Source: Actinophytocola sp050699935
Lineage (GTDB): Bacteria > Actinomycetota > Actinomycetes > Mycobacteriales > Pseudonocardiaceae
Reading direction: 5' to 3'
Assembly (NCBI RefSeq): GCF_050699935.1
Contig: NZ_JBOHGB010000024.1
Coordinates: 1 to 64,000 of the forward strand
Length of the DNA stretch: 64,000 nt
Both the position numbers and the translations under genes were made by a program. Below, piece after piece: positions 40,539 to 48,423 of this stretch. The notes under the pieces were generated by a model. The model had not been told where the DNA came from, made no database searches, and worked only from the letters and a program-made list of their open reading frames with translations. Positions within the stretch are counted from its first letter, which is position 1; every line of letters starts with the position of its first letter.

Positions 40539-40963
40539 GTCCGCCCCCCATCCGCCGCCATCACGAACACCGGCGCGAACACCGGGGCGCGGCGCCCGTC
40601 CGGCAACCCGGTGAACTCCAGCACCACGCGCTGGCCGACCGCGAGCTCGTCGTCCGCGGGCTCCGCCGGCATCGCGGAGACGAACAGCACGGCGTCCTGC
40701 CCCTCGACGTCGAGCTCCACCAGCCCGACCCGGAACGGCACCGCCGAGAACCGCGGGTGCAGCACGCGCCACGTCGTCGTCCAGCTGTACAGCCGGCCCT
40801 CTCGCGGGCCCTCGACCCAGTTCTGGTCCGTGGAGCGGCAGACGTGGCACCGGACGACGGGAAACGCCCGCACGCGGCCGCAGCCGCCACACGCCGGGAG
40901 GACGAAGCGCCCCTCCCGCGCGGCCTTCCAGAACGCGGCCGGTTGCGTGAGCGCCGCACTCAT
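40529..40963 (-). CDS. DUF35 Zn-ribbon/OB-fold protein, thiolase partner
   Basis: This 144-residue protein has an N-terminal rubredoxin-like zinc ribbon (CGGCG at about 25-29 and CHVC at about 39-42) and a C-terminal OB fold. DUF35 proteins form complexes with Ltp-type thiolase/aldolases (as in the Ltp2-ChsH2 aldolase of steroid side-chain degradation) and are thought to bind the CoA substrate. It overlaps the thiolase gene upstream by four bases, which supports a heteromeric enzyme. Confidence 0.9.
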   Translation of the reverse strand: MSAALTQPAAFWKAAREGRFVLPACGGCGRVRAFPVVRCHVCRSTDQNWVEGPREGRLYSWTTTWRVLHPRFSAVPFRVGLVELDVEGQDAVLFVSAMPAEPADDELAVGQRVVLEFTGLPDGRRAPVFAPVFVMAADGGRTCT

Positions 40964-42144
40964 GCCGCGTCCTTCGTCAGCAGCACGGCACTGGTGGGGA
41001 CCGGCATCCCGCCCGTGACCAGACAGGTCGCCGCACCGGGGACCTGAGAGGTCGACCGGCCTCGGATCTGCCGCACGCCCTCGAGCACGTGGTTGACACC
41101 GTGGATGTAGCCCTCACCGAAGCTGCCGCCGGCGGTGTTGGCCGGGATGCCGCCGCCGAGGTCGAACATGCCGGCGGCGGCACGTTGCGCGCCCTCGCCC
41201 GGGGCGCAGAACCCGTAGGCCTCCGCAGCCAGCACGGCGGTGATCGAGAAGCAGTCGTAGAGCTGCGCGACGTCGACGTCGCCGGCGGTCAGCCCGGCCC
41301 GGGCGTAGAGCCGGCCGGCGGCCTCCTCGGCCGGCGTCCGCAGCACGTCACCGGCACCGACGAACGAGTACAGGAACCCGGGCTGGTTCGCCATCGACGC
41401 CTGGACCGACCCCCGCACGTACGCCGGCGGCTGCGCGAGGTCGCCGGCCCGGTCGGCCGGCACGACCACGAACGCGGCCGCGCCGTCGGTCTGCAGGCAG
41501 CAGTCGAGCTTGCGGAGCGGGCTGGAGATCACCTCGGACTCGTCGTACTCCTCCGGTCCCAGCGGGCGGCCGTACAGCTGGGCGTTCGGGTTGCGGTCCG
41601 CGTGCCGGCGGAAGCTGCGGGCGACCCCGCCCAGCGCGTTGCCCGGCAGCGCGTAGTGGTGCAGGTACCGCCGGGCGATCAGGGCGTACATCTGCACCGG
41701 CGAGGTCAGGCCGTGCGGCACGAGGAAGTCCCGGTAGTGCGGGTCGATGTCCTCGAGCGCGGCGGAGGTCTGGCTGGTTCCCGGCCGGGCCCCCGACCGC
41801 CCGTTCAGCGCGCGATACCCGACCACGCACCGCGCGGCCCCGGTGCCGACCGCCATCGCGGCGTGGCCGACGAGCGCCGCGCTCGCCCCGCCGCCGAGGT
41901 CGACCTCGGACCAGTAGGACAGCCCGCCGAGGCCGAGCGCGTGCGCCACCGCTCCCTCGCTCGCCCGGCGCTGGGAGGCGCCGAAGCGGACGAGCCCGTC
42001 GACCTCACCGGGGTCGATGCCGGCGTCGTCGAGCGCGGCCAGGATGGCCTGGCACGCGAGCTCGAGCTCGGAGCGACCCGACCGGGCCGAGAAGTCGGTC
42101 GCACCGATGCCGACGATCGCCGCACGAGGTGGCTCGATACTCAT
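40960..42144 (-). CDS. Ltp-type thiolase-fold protein (lipid-transfer thiolase/aldolase)
   Basis: This 394-residue thiolase-fold protein has the features of the SCP2/Ltp group: VDLGGGASAALVGHAAMAV, CVVGYRALNGRSGARPG, AQLYDCFSITAVLAAEAYGF and GGSFGEGYIHGVNHVLEGVR. Members act as thiolases or, with a DUF35 partner, as retro-aldolases on CoA thioesters. It overlaps both the DUF35 gene downstream and the binding-protein gene upstream by four bases. Assigning thiolase versus aldolase chemistry would need active-site alignment. Confidence 0.9.
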   Translation of the reverse strand: MSIEPPRAAIVGIGATDFSARSGRSELELACQAILAALDDAGIDPGEVDGLVRFGASQRRASEGAVAHALGLGGLSYWSEVDLGGGASAALVGHAAMAVGTGAARCVVGYRALNGRSGARPGTSQTSAALEDIDPHYRDFLVPHGLTSPVQMYALIARRYLHHYALPGNALGGVARSFRRHADRNPNAQLYGRPLGPEEYDESEVISSPLRKLDCCLQTDGAAAFVVVPADRAGDLAQPPAYVRGSVQASMANQPGFLYSFVGAGDVLRTPAEEAAGRLYARAGLTAGDVDVAQLYDCFSITAVLAAEAYGFCAPGEGAQRAAAGMFDLGGGIPANTAGGSFGEGYIHGVNHVLEGVRQIRGRSTSQVPGAATCLVTGGMPVPTSAVLLTKDAA

Positions 42145-43325
42145 GGCTTCGGCGGCTCGACACGCTCGTACTCGATCGCGCTCGAGGCGCCCTTGGCCAG
42201 CTCGCACATCTCGAAGCCGAAGATGCCGCCGTTGTTCTCGTCGACCGTGATCGTGCCCTCGACGCCCTCGTAGGTCAGGTCGTGGAGGTGGTCCATGATC
42301 TTGTCGGTGTCCGTGGTCGTCCCGGCCGCCTCGATGGCGTCGGCGAGCATGAAGAAGTAATCGTAGTTCCAGAGCAGCGCGTAGGCGTTCTCGATGTCGT
42401 CGGACTTCGTGAACTCCTGGTAGTCCTCGATGAGCTGCTTGACCTTGGGGTCGGTCGGTGCCTCCATGTTGGCGCCGATGAAGGTGTTGCCGACGAACGG
42501 CGTCTCGATCCCGGCCGCCTTGGCCTCCGCGCAGGACGCGGCGTGCCCGAACATCACCGGCGCCACGTCCAGCTCGTTGGCGGCCTTGATGACCTGCGAG
42601 GTGACCTCGCCGCCGGAGGAGAACATGAACAGCACGTCGGGGTTGGCCGACTTCAGGCTCGTGAGGGCCGAGGAGAAGTCGGTGGTCCCGGTCTGGACGA
42701 GCGCCTTGTCGACGATCTCCAGCCCGTGCTTGTCCGCGCCGGCCTCCAGGTACTCCTCGATGCCCTGCCAGCTGGCGTCGTTGATGCCCACGATGCCGAC
42801 CGTCTCGGCGTCCGGGTACATCTGGCGGATGCCCAGCATCTCCGCCTCACCGCGCCACTCGTTCGTGCCGAGCGTGGCGATCATGTAGTTGGTCTCCTTC
42901 AGGTACGCGGCCGCCGCGCCCGCCGCGGAGAAGAAGATCGTCTTGCTCGGGTCGGTGACCCGCATGATCACCGGAGCCTCGGTCGCGATCCCGCCGAAGA
43001 CGATCTTCACGCCCTTGTCCTTCACGAGCTCGTTGGCGCACGACGCGGCGCCGGTGTCCTCGCTGCGGGTCTCGCACTCCTCGAGCGTGAACGTGTACTT
43101 CTGGCCGTTGACGGTGACGCCGCCGGCATCGTTCAGCTGCTCGACGGCCAGCCTGCTGGAGTTGTAGACCGGGATGCCGTACGTCGAGTAGAGACCGCTG
43201 CGCGTCGAGACGAACCCGATGGGAATCGTCTGTCCATTCCCCGCGGTGCCGCCATCGTCACCGCACGCGGTGAGTGACCCCAACACGACCAGGGCCGCTG
43301 CGAACGCAGCGAGACGCTTCTTCAT
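42141..43325 (-). CDS. Liv-type substrate-binding lipoprotein
   Basis: This 394-residue type 1 periplasmic-binding protein has a lipoprotein signal (MKKRLAAFAAALVVLGSLTACG, Cys21) and the ligand-binding fold (IPIGFVSTRSGLYSTYGIPV at the start of the mature part). AGGAGG lies seven bases before the ATG at 43325. It is the first gene of the operon running to 33646, and an 18-bp palindrome lies 53 bp upstream of the start, consistent with TetR control of the whole unit. Confidence 0.93.
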   Translation of the reverse strand: MKKRLAAFAAALVVLGSLTACGDDGGTAGNGQTIPIGFVSTRSGLYSTYGIPVYNSSRLAVEQLNDAGGVTVNGQKYTFTLEECETRSEDTGAASCANELVKDKGVKIVFGGIATEAPVIMRVTDPSKTIFFSAAGAAAAYLKETNYMIATLGTNEWRGEAEMLGIRQMYPDAETVGIVGINDASWQGIEEYLEAGADKHGLEIVDKALVQTGTTDFSSALTSLKSANPDVLFMFSSGGEVTSQVIKAANELDVAPVMFGHAASCAEAKAAGIETPFVGNTFIGANMEAPTDPKVKQLIEDYQEFTKSDDIENAYALLWNYDYFFMLADAIEAAGTTTDTDKIMDHLHDLTYEGVEGTITVDENNGGIFGFEMCELAKGASSAIEYERVEPPKP

Positions 43326-43377
43326 CGGAGCCTCCTGAGGTGCGCCCCTGAGCGGACGGCTGTACTCGCTCCGCAGA

Positions 43378-43395
43378 CTAACGATCGTCCGGTAG
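43378..43395. promoter_or_regulatory. 18-bp palindrome, predicted TetR operator 1
   Basis: CTAACGATCGTCCGGTAG fits the consensus CTAMCGAWCGWNCGGTAG built from six copies in the right half of the window. It stands 53 bp before the start codon of the binding-protein gene that leads the operon 43325 to 33646. Confidence 0.7.
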
Positions 43396-43486
43396 TGTGG
43401 CAAGCGGCCCGCGGACTCGGGCGGCCGTGACCGTCCGGAAAGGACTGGACCAACACCCGGGATCGTCGCGACGGGGCCGAACCCGG

Positions 43487-43918
43487 TCAGGCCAGCCCGC
43501 GCCGGTGCCGCGCCGCCTGCCAGACCGCCTCGACGATCACCCCCTTCGGCGCACCCGCGCCGACGACGGCGGCGACCCCCTGCCCGAGCAGGTCCCGCTC
43601 GTCCGCCGGCGTGATGACCGAACCGCCCAACACGACCGCGGGCGGCTCGTCCACGTCACCGACGAGCTCCAGGAGTTCCTTGGTGTAGCGCAAGTACTCC
43701 CACGAGTGGCAGCTGACGCCGATCACGTCGGCATCCTCGGCCTCGGCGACGCGGGCCAGGTGGACCGCCAGCTGAAACCGTCCGAGATAGACCACCTCGG
43801 CGCCGGAGTCGGTGAGCGTCTTGGCCGCGAGGAGCGCGCCCGCCTCGTGCTGGTCCATCCCGAAGCACCCGATCACGACCTTCGGTCTGAACGAGATGGC
43901 CGAAGACTTCTCAAGCAT
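43487..43918 (-). CDS. B12-binding subunit of an acyl-CoA mutase
   Basis: This 143-residue protein has the cobalamin-binding fold of mutase small subunits. The lower-ligand motif is DQHEAG (DxHxxG, about residues 22-27), followed by VIGVSCHSWEYL (the S-x-L-like block) and VVLGGSVITPADE (GG block). Adenosylcobalamin would be bound base-off with this His. It overlaps the mutase gene upstream by eight bases, so the two form a split mutase comparable to isobutyryl- or hydroxyisobutyryl-CoA mutases. Confidence 0.92.
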   Translation of the reverse strand: MLEKSSAISFRPKVVIGCFGMDQHEAGALLAAKTLTDSGAEVVYLGRFQLAVHLARVAEAEDADVIGVSCHSWEYLRYTKELLELVGDVDEPPAVVLGGSVITPADERDLLGQGVAAVVGAGAPKGVIVEAVWQAARHRRGLA

Positions 43919-45494
43919 GTAGGTCTTCCTTCTGGAGCGGGTCCGGCGCCATGCCGTAGGCCACCCGGATCGCGCCGGTGATCTCACCGATCGTGGCGTC
44001 CGAGGCGAACGCCGACAGGATCGGCCCGACGAGGTTGACGCCGGGATCCGCGGCGGCGCGCCGGATGTCGTCGACGGCGGCGCGGACCACCTCCGGGTCG
44101 CGCCCGGCCTTCCACCGCGCCACCTCGGCGGTGTGGTCGTAGCTCGGGGTGATCTTGGCCGCCGTGTGCTCCGCGAGGAGGGTGTCCTCCTCCTCGGGGA
44201 TCGCCAGCGTGTTGACGCCCACCACCGGCCGCACGCCGTCCGCGACCTCGGCGTTGGTCTCGATCATCGCTTCCTGGAACAGGGACCGGAAGTAGCCCTT
44301 CTCGAACAGCTCCGACGCCGAGCCCAGCCCCTCGATGTGGCGGACCCGCTCGAGGATCCGCGCCTCCATCGAGTCGGTCAACGACTCGACGAAGTACGAG
44401 CCGCCGAGCGGGTCGATCGAGGAGAGGGCGTCGGACTCGAGCGCGACGACCTGCTGCGTGCGCAGCGCGACGAGGTGCGCAGCGTCCGACGGCGTCCGGT
44501 AGGCCTCGTCGAACGCCGAGATCTCCATGGCCTTCACGCCCGCCAGCGCGAGCGCGAACGCCTGTACCGCGCCCCGCACGACGTTGTTGACCGGCTGCTG
44601 AGCCGTCAGGGAGGCACCGGACGTGTGCACGGTGATGTGCGCCTGCCACGACCGCGGGTCGGTCGCGCCGAACTCCTCGCGCATCATCCTGGCGAAGATC
44701 CGCCGCGAGGCCCTGATCTTCGCGATCTCGGCGAACACCGTCATGCGGCAGTTGACGAGGATGGCGATGCGCCGGGCGAACCGGTCGACATCCAGACCAC
44801 GCTCGATGAGCCGCCGCACGACCTCGCGGATCTCGATGAAGCCGAGCGCCATCTCCTCGACGGGCCCGATGCCGCCGTCGCTGATGAAGTAGGTGTCCTC
44901 GACGAACGGATGAAAGCGAGGCATGTGCTCGGTGGCGAACTCGATCGCGTCCAGTGCCATGCGCAGCCGGGCGTCGAACGGGAGCAGCGTGGCGTAGGCG
45001 TAGTCCTCCATGAAGAACGGCGCGTTGATGGTCGAGCCGCGGAGCAGGGCCGGGTCCATGCCGCGGTCGCGTGCCACCTGGTACAGGCCCGCGACGGTGA
45101 AACAGGCCGGCAGCGAATGCGACACCGACACCGCCTCGAGCGGGATCCCGTCGTAGAGCGTCGAGAAGTCCCCGACCCGGCAGATCGACACACCCTGGGT
45201 GCCCACGGACTCGCGCGCGTACGGATGGTCGGGATCCATCAGGCCCACGGTCGGCGCGTCACCGATCACGTCGAGGCCGGTGGCGCCCTGGGAGATCAGG
45301 TACTTCAGCTGGCGGTTGGACTCGGCCGGGCTCCCTTCGCCCGACAGCTCGCGATGCACCCAGCCGTCTCCCGTGCGGGCGGCGCCGGAATGTCCCCGGG
45401 TGAACGGGTACTCCCCCGGATCGCCGATGTCACGCTCGTAGTCGTGGCTCACGTCCGCCGGGCCGCGGAACGCGGGCTCGTGCGCCTCGTCCAT
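43911..45494 (-). CDS. Large subunit of a divergent acyl-CoA mutase
   Basis: This 527-residue protein belongs to the methylmalonyl-CoA mutase large-subunit family (TIM-barrel part only). YPFTRG (about 29-34) is conserved, but the TMYR-type substrate motif that normally follows is replaced by HSGAARTGDGW. The region equivalent to SGYHMQEAGA, which carries the active-site His of methylmalonyl-CoA mutase, reads DTYFISDGGIGP. The conserved TIQND block is TINAPF. The substrate should therefore differ from methylmalonyl-, isobutyryl- and hydroxyisobutyryl-CoA (inference). It lies in an operon with a cyclase-family hydrolase and the B12 subunit. No MeaB-type chaperone is nearby. Confidence 0.9.
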   Translation of the reverse strand: MDEAHEPAFRGPADVSHDYERDIGDPGEYPFTRGHSGAARTGDGWVHRELSGEGSPAESNRQLKYLISQGATGLDVIGDAPTVGLMDPDHPYARESVGTQGVSICRVGDFSTLYDGIPLEAVSVSHSLPACFTVAGLYQVARDRGMDPALLRGSTINAPFFMEDYAYATLLPFDARLRMALDAIEFATEHMPRFHPFVEDTYFISDGGIGPVEEMALGFIEIREVVRRLIERGLDVDRFARRIAILVNCRMTVFAEIAKIRASRRIFARMMREEFGATDPRSWQAHITVHTSGASLTAQQPVNNVVRGAVQAFALALAGVKAMEISAFDEAYRTPSDAAHLVALRTQQVVALESDALSSIDPLGGSYFVESLTDSMEARILERVRHIEGLGSASELFEKGYFRSLFQEAMIETNAEVADGVRPVVGVNTLAIPEEEDTLLAEHTAAKITPSYDHTAEVARWKAGRDPEVVRAAVDDIRRAAADPGVNLVGPILSAFASDATIGEITGAIRVAYGMAPDPLQKEDLHA

Positions 45495-45542
45495 TCGACA
45501 TCCATTCGTCCAGGATTTGGTCCATTGTGTCCTGTCGGCTGC

Positions 45543-46463
45543 CTACAGCACGGCGACGGGGTTGATCGGCGACCCCGTCCCGTTCCTGATACGCAGCGGT
45601 GCGACCGAGAACAGGAACGTCCACTCGCGACGATCCCGGCACAGCTCGGCCACTCGTTCCAACACGAGGTTGTCCATGATCCACAGTCCCATCGCGACGA
45701 TCCCCACGGCGTGGATCGGCATCGGCATGGGTCCGGCGCGGCCAGGCAGCGGGTCGGCCACCTCGTCGGTCCCGAGCGCGCCCAGCCGGTTCTCGTGGAT
45801 CCACGGCAGCACCTCCGGGTGCAGACCGGGCGCGTCGGTCTCGGACGCCCTCGATGCGTCGGTCGGCCGGCCGAACCGCACGAGGACGATGTCGCCGCCG
45901 CGCAGGTCGCAACCCTGCGCGGCCAGCGTCGCCTCGACGAGTTCGAGCGGGACCACGGGGGGCAGGCGCTCGCCGCGCTCGTGGCAGTAGCCGGCCAGGT
46001 CGCACAGAACCCCGCGACCGACGATGCCGTCGGCGGCCGCCTCCACGCTGCCCACGGTCGCCCCCCGCCGCGCGGTCACCGCCGAAACCGAGGCACCTCC
46101 GTACAGGCGCCGGTCCCACGCGATGTGCGAGAGGGCGTCGAGATGGGTGACGCTGCGCCCGTGCCACGCGACGGTCAGCACGTCGGTCGTCGATCCCATC
46201 GCACCCACCGGTGCGTCGTCGCCCGACGACAGCATGAAGTGCGCGATGGGATTCCCGGGCGTGGAGTCCTTCGGGCTGATCGTGCGGGCACAGCTGACCG
46301 TGATGCCGTCGCGCACCGCGGCCGCCGCCCGGCGCACGCAGTCGACGTCGACGAAGTTGAGGGTCCCCCGCTCGCTCCGCTCTGCCCAGGTGATCGCGAG
46401 GTCGCCGATCCACGCGACCAGCTGTTCGTCGCTGACCGTGTCGTTCGCCGCAGTCCTCGACAT
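45543..46463 (-). CDS. Cyclase-family metal-dependent hydrolase
   Basis: This 306-residue protein resembles the cyclase/kynurenine-formamidase-like family (Mn/Zn hydrolases acting on cyclic amides or lactones). The metal motif is seen as SVTHLDALSHIAWD (about 105-118), a variant of HxGTHxDxPxH in which the Gly is replaced. DIVLVRFG and MPIHAVGIVAMG are further family blocks. It is first in the operon with the split mutase and starts 20 bp from the TetR operator at 46483-46500. It may open a cyclic intermediate before or after the mutase step. Confidence 0.85.
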   Translation of the reverse strand: MSRTAANDTVSDEQLVAWIGDLAITWAERSERGTLNFVDVDCVRRAAAAVRDGITVSCARTISPKDSTPGNPIAHFMLSSGDDAPVGAMGSTTDVLTVAWHGRSVTHLDALSHIAWDRRLYGGASVSAVTARRGATVGSVEAAADGIVGRGVLCDLAGYCHERGERLPPVVPLELVEATLAAQGCDLRGGDIVLVRFGRPTDASRASETDAPGLHPEVLPWIHENRLGALGTDEVADPLPGRAGPMPMPIHAVGIVAMGLWIMDNLVLERVAELCRDRREWTFLFSVAPLRIRNGTGSPINPVAVL

Positions 46464-46482
46464 TCTCGGGATCGTAGCTCAC

Positions 46483-46500
46483 CTACCGAACGTACGGTAG
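46483..46500. promoter_or_regulatory. 18-bp palindrome, predicted TetR operator 2
   Basis: CTACCGAACGTACGGTAG is the most symmetric copy but one. It lies between the divergent cyclase gene (start 46463) and the TetR gene (start 46598), so it can control the mutase operon and the regulator itself. Confidence 0.75.
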
Positions 46501-46597
46501 AGGTGCGATAGGATGGCCATTCACAGCCGACACTGGGGTACGGTCTCGCATCGACACGACGGGGCCGAAGAGCGCCTCGAGGCCCGAAGGAGTAGGC

Positions 46598-47257
46598 GTG
46601 GCCGGGACTGCCAGGCGCGACGTCATCGTGGAGACGTCCGCGCGGCTCTTCTACGACTACGGCTATCCGAACGTGGGCATGCGTATGGTCGCCGACCACG
46701 TCGGCATCCGGACCGCGAGCCTCTATCACCACTTCCCGTCGAAGGAGCAGATCCTCTACGAGATCGCCGTCCACGAGACCCGGGGCTTCATCGACGTGCA
46801 GGCTCCCATCCTCGACAGCCCGCTGGACCCGGCTGAACGGCTGCGGGTCCTGTTCGTCAACCACATCGTGCGCTCCTGGCACAAGCGGGTGCAGCTCGTG
46901 GTCACCGAACGCGAGGAGCGTGAGCTCACCGACGAGCACCGGGCGGTGATCGTCGACCACAAGCAGGAGTACCGGCAGCTCATCCAGAACTACCTGAGGT
47001 CGTTGTCGGCGCGGCGACTGCCCGCCCCCCAGACGCGGCTGCTGATCGTCTCGACGCTCAGCATGATCAACAGTGTCAACGTCTGGTTCGACCCGACCGG
47101 CTCCCTGACCCTCGACGAGGTCGCGGACCAGGTCGGCACGCTCGCCGCCAACGTCATGCTGCGGGCGCTGGAGCTGCCCGAGGTGGCCGGCTCGCCGGCG
47201 GTCGCCGGTTCGGGGCGCGAGAAGCGCAAGCCCGCCACCCGCCGCAAACGCGCCTAG
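46598..47257 (+). CDS. TetR-family regulator, candidate master regulator of the island
   Basis: This 219-residue TetR protein has an N-terminal helix-turn-helix (about 8-55, RLFYDYGYPNVGMRMVADHV then RTASLYHHFPSKEQ) and a ligand-binding C-terminal part ending in a basic tail (KRKPATRRKRA). The start is GTG at 46598, with GAAGGAG six bases upstream. A perfect-type palindrome lies 98 bp upstream in the divergent promoter, and five further copies precede other operons of the island. It is the only regulator gene between 33 and 64 kb. Acyl-CoA ligands are typical for TetR proteins of such pathways (family knowledge). It converges with the acyl-CoA dehydrogenase gene with a four-base overlap of stop codons. 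Confidence 0.9.
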   Translation: MAGTARRDVIVETSARLFYDYGYPNVGMRMVADHVGIRTASLYHHFPSKEQILYEIAVHETRGFIDVQAPILDSPLDPAERLRVLFVNHIVRSWHKRVQLVVTEREERELTDEHRAVIVDHKQEYRQLIQNYLRSLSARRLPAPQTRLLIVSTLSMINSVNVWFDPTGSLTLDEVADQVGTLAANVMLRALELPEVAGSPAVAGSGREKRKPATRRKRA

Positions 47258-48423
47258 CGCGGTGGCTCTCGCCACGCTGCCAGCACGTCGGACGCGATCA
47301 GCTCGCGGAGGATCTCGGTGGTTCCCCCGCCGATCGCGAGGATCCGTGCGTCCCGATAGTGCCGCTCGACCTCGGACTCCCGGATGTAGCCGCTGCCACC
47401 GAAGATCTGCACCGCCTGGTCGACGGCGAACGACACGGCCTCCACGGCCGTGTTCTTGGCCATCGCCGCCTCGGTGTTGACGGGCTCGCCCGCGTCGATC
47501 CGCCCCGCCACCTGGTTCAGGAACTCGCGCGCCACCGCCGTCTTCGTCGCCATCTCGGCGATCTTGTGCCGGATGACCTGCCGGTCGCGCAGCGGCGAGC
47601 CGAACGTGACGCGTTCGGTGACCCATGGGCCGCAGAGGTCCAGGCATCGCTGGGCGATCCCCACCGCGTGGGCCGCGAGCGTCACCCGCTCCTCCGGGAA
47701 CTGCCGCATCAGCTGCGAGAACCCGGTTCCCGCCGCGCCGATCAGGTTCGCCCTCGGCACGGCGACGTCGTCGAACGCCAGCTCGGCCGTGTCGGACGAG
47801 AGCCATCCCATCTTCCGCAGCGGCGCGGACACCCGCAGTCCCGGCGAGTCGCGGTCGATCACCAGCAGGGAGATGCCCCGCGCGCCGGGCTCACCGGTGC
47901 GCACGGCGGTGACGTAGTAGTCGGCGCGGATCGCGGAGGTGATGAAGGTCTTGGTGCCGGTGACCCGGTAGTGGTCGCCGTCGAGGACGGCGCGCGTGCG
48001 CAGCCCGGCGACATCCGAACCGCCGCCCGGTTCGGTGACCGCCAGCGCGCCGATCCGCCGCCCGCCGAGCGTCGGGCGTACGTAGGTCCGCACCTGTGCC
48101 GGGTCGCCGGCGGCGATCATGTGCGGAACGGTGATGCTGCGGCCGAACATCGCGGCGCAGGCACCGGACGGGACGCCCTGCCTGAGGAACTCGTCCATCA
48201 CCGCCAGCCGAAGGCGGAGACCACCGCCCTCGCCGCCTACGGCCACCGGATACCCGAGCCCCAGGAGACCGGCCTCCGCGAGGACGCCGGGCACCTCCGG
48301 GGAGATCCGTCCCTGCTCCTCCCACGACCCCACGTGCGCCAGCAGCGATCGCGCCGCCACCTTACGCGCGACCTCGCGCAGCAACGACTCCTCGTCGCCA
48401 TCGGCACCGGTCCGGGGGGTCAC
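47254..48423 (-). CDS. Acyl-CoA dehydrogenase
   Basis: This 389-residue FAD enzyme shows the acyl-CoA dehydrogenase hallmarks: ALAVTEPGGGSDVAGLRT (about 143-160), VTGTKTFITSAIRADYYV, VEAVSFAVDQAVQIFGGSGY and the C-terminal RHYRDARILAIGGGTTEI. The candidate catalytic base would be the Glu in GGTTEILREL or an equivalent residue. The start is GTG at 48423 with a GTGA overlap with the ligase stop. It introduces an alpha,beta double bond into an acyl-CoA of the pathway. Confidence 0.93.
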   Translation of the reverse strand: MTPRTGADGDEESLLREVARKVAARSLLAHVGSWEEQGRISPEVPGVLAEAGLLGLGYPVAVGGEGGGLRLRLAVMDEFLRQGVPSGACAAMFGRSITVPHMIAAGDPAQVRTYVRPTLGGRRIGALAVTEPGGGSDVAGLRTRAVLDGDHYRVTGTKTFITSAIRADYYVTAVRTGEPGARGISLLVIDRDSPGLRVSAPLRKMGWLSSDTAELAFDDVAVPRANLIGAAGTGFSQLMRQFPEERVTLAAHAVGIAQRCLDLCGPWVTERVTFGSPLRDRQVIRHKIAEMATKTAVAREFLNQVAGRIDAGEPVNTEAAMAKNTAVEAVSFAVDQAVQIFGGSGYIRESEVERHYRDARILAIGGGTTEILRELIASDVLAAWREPPR

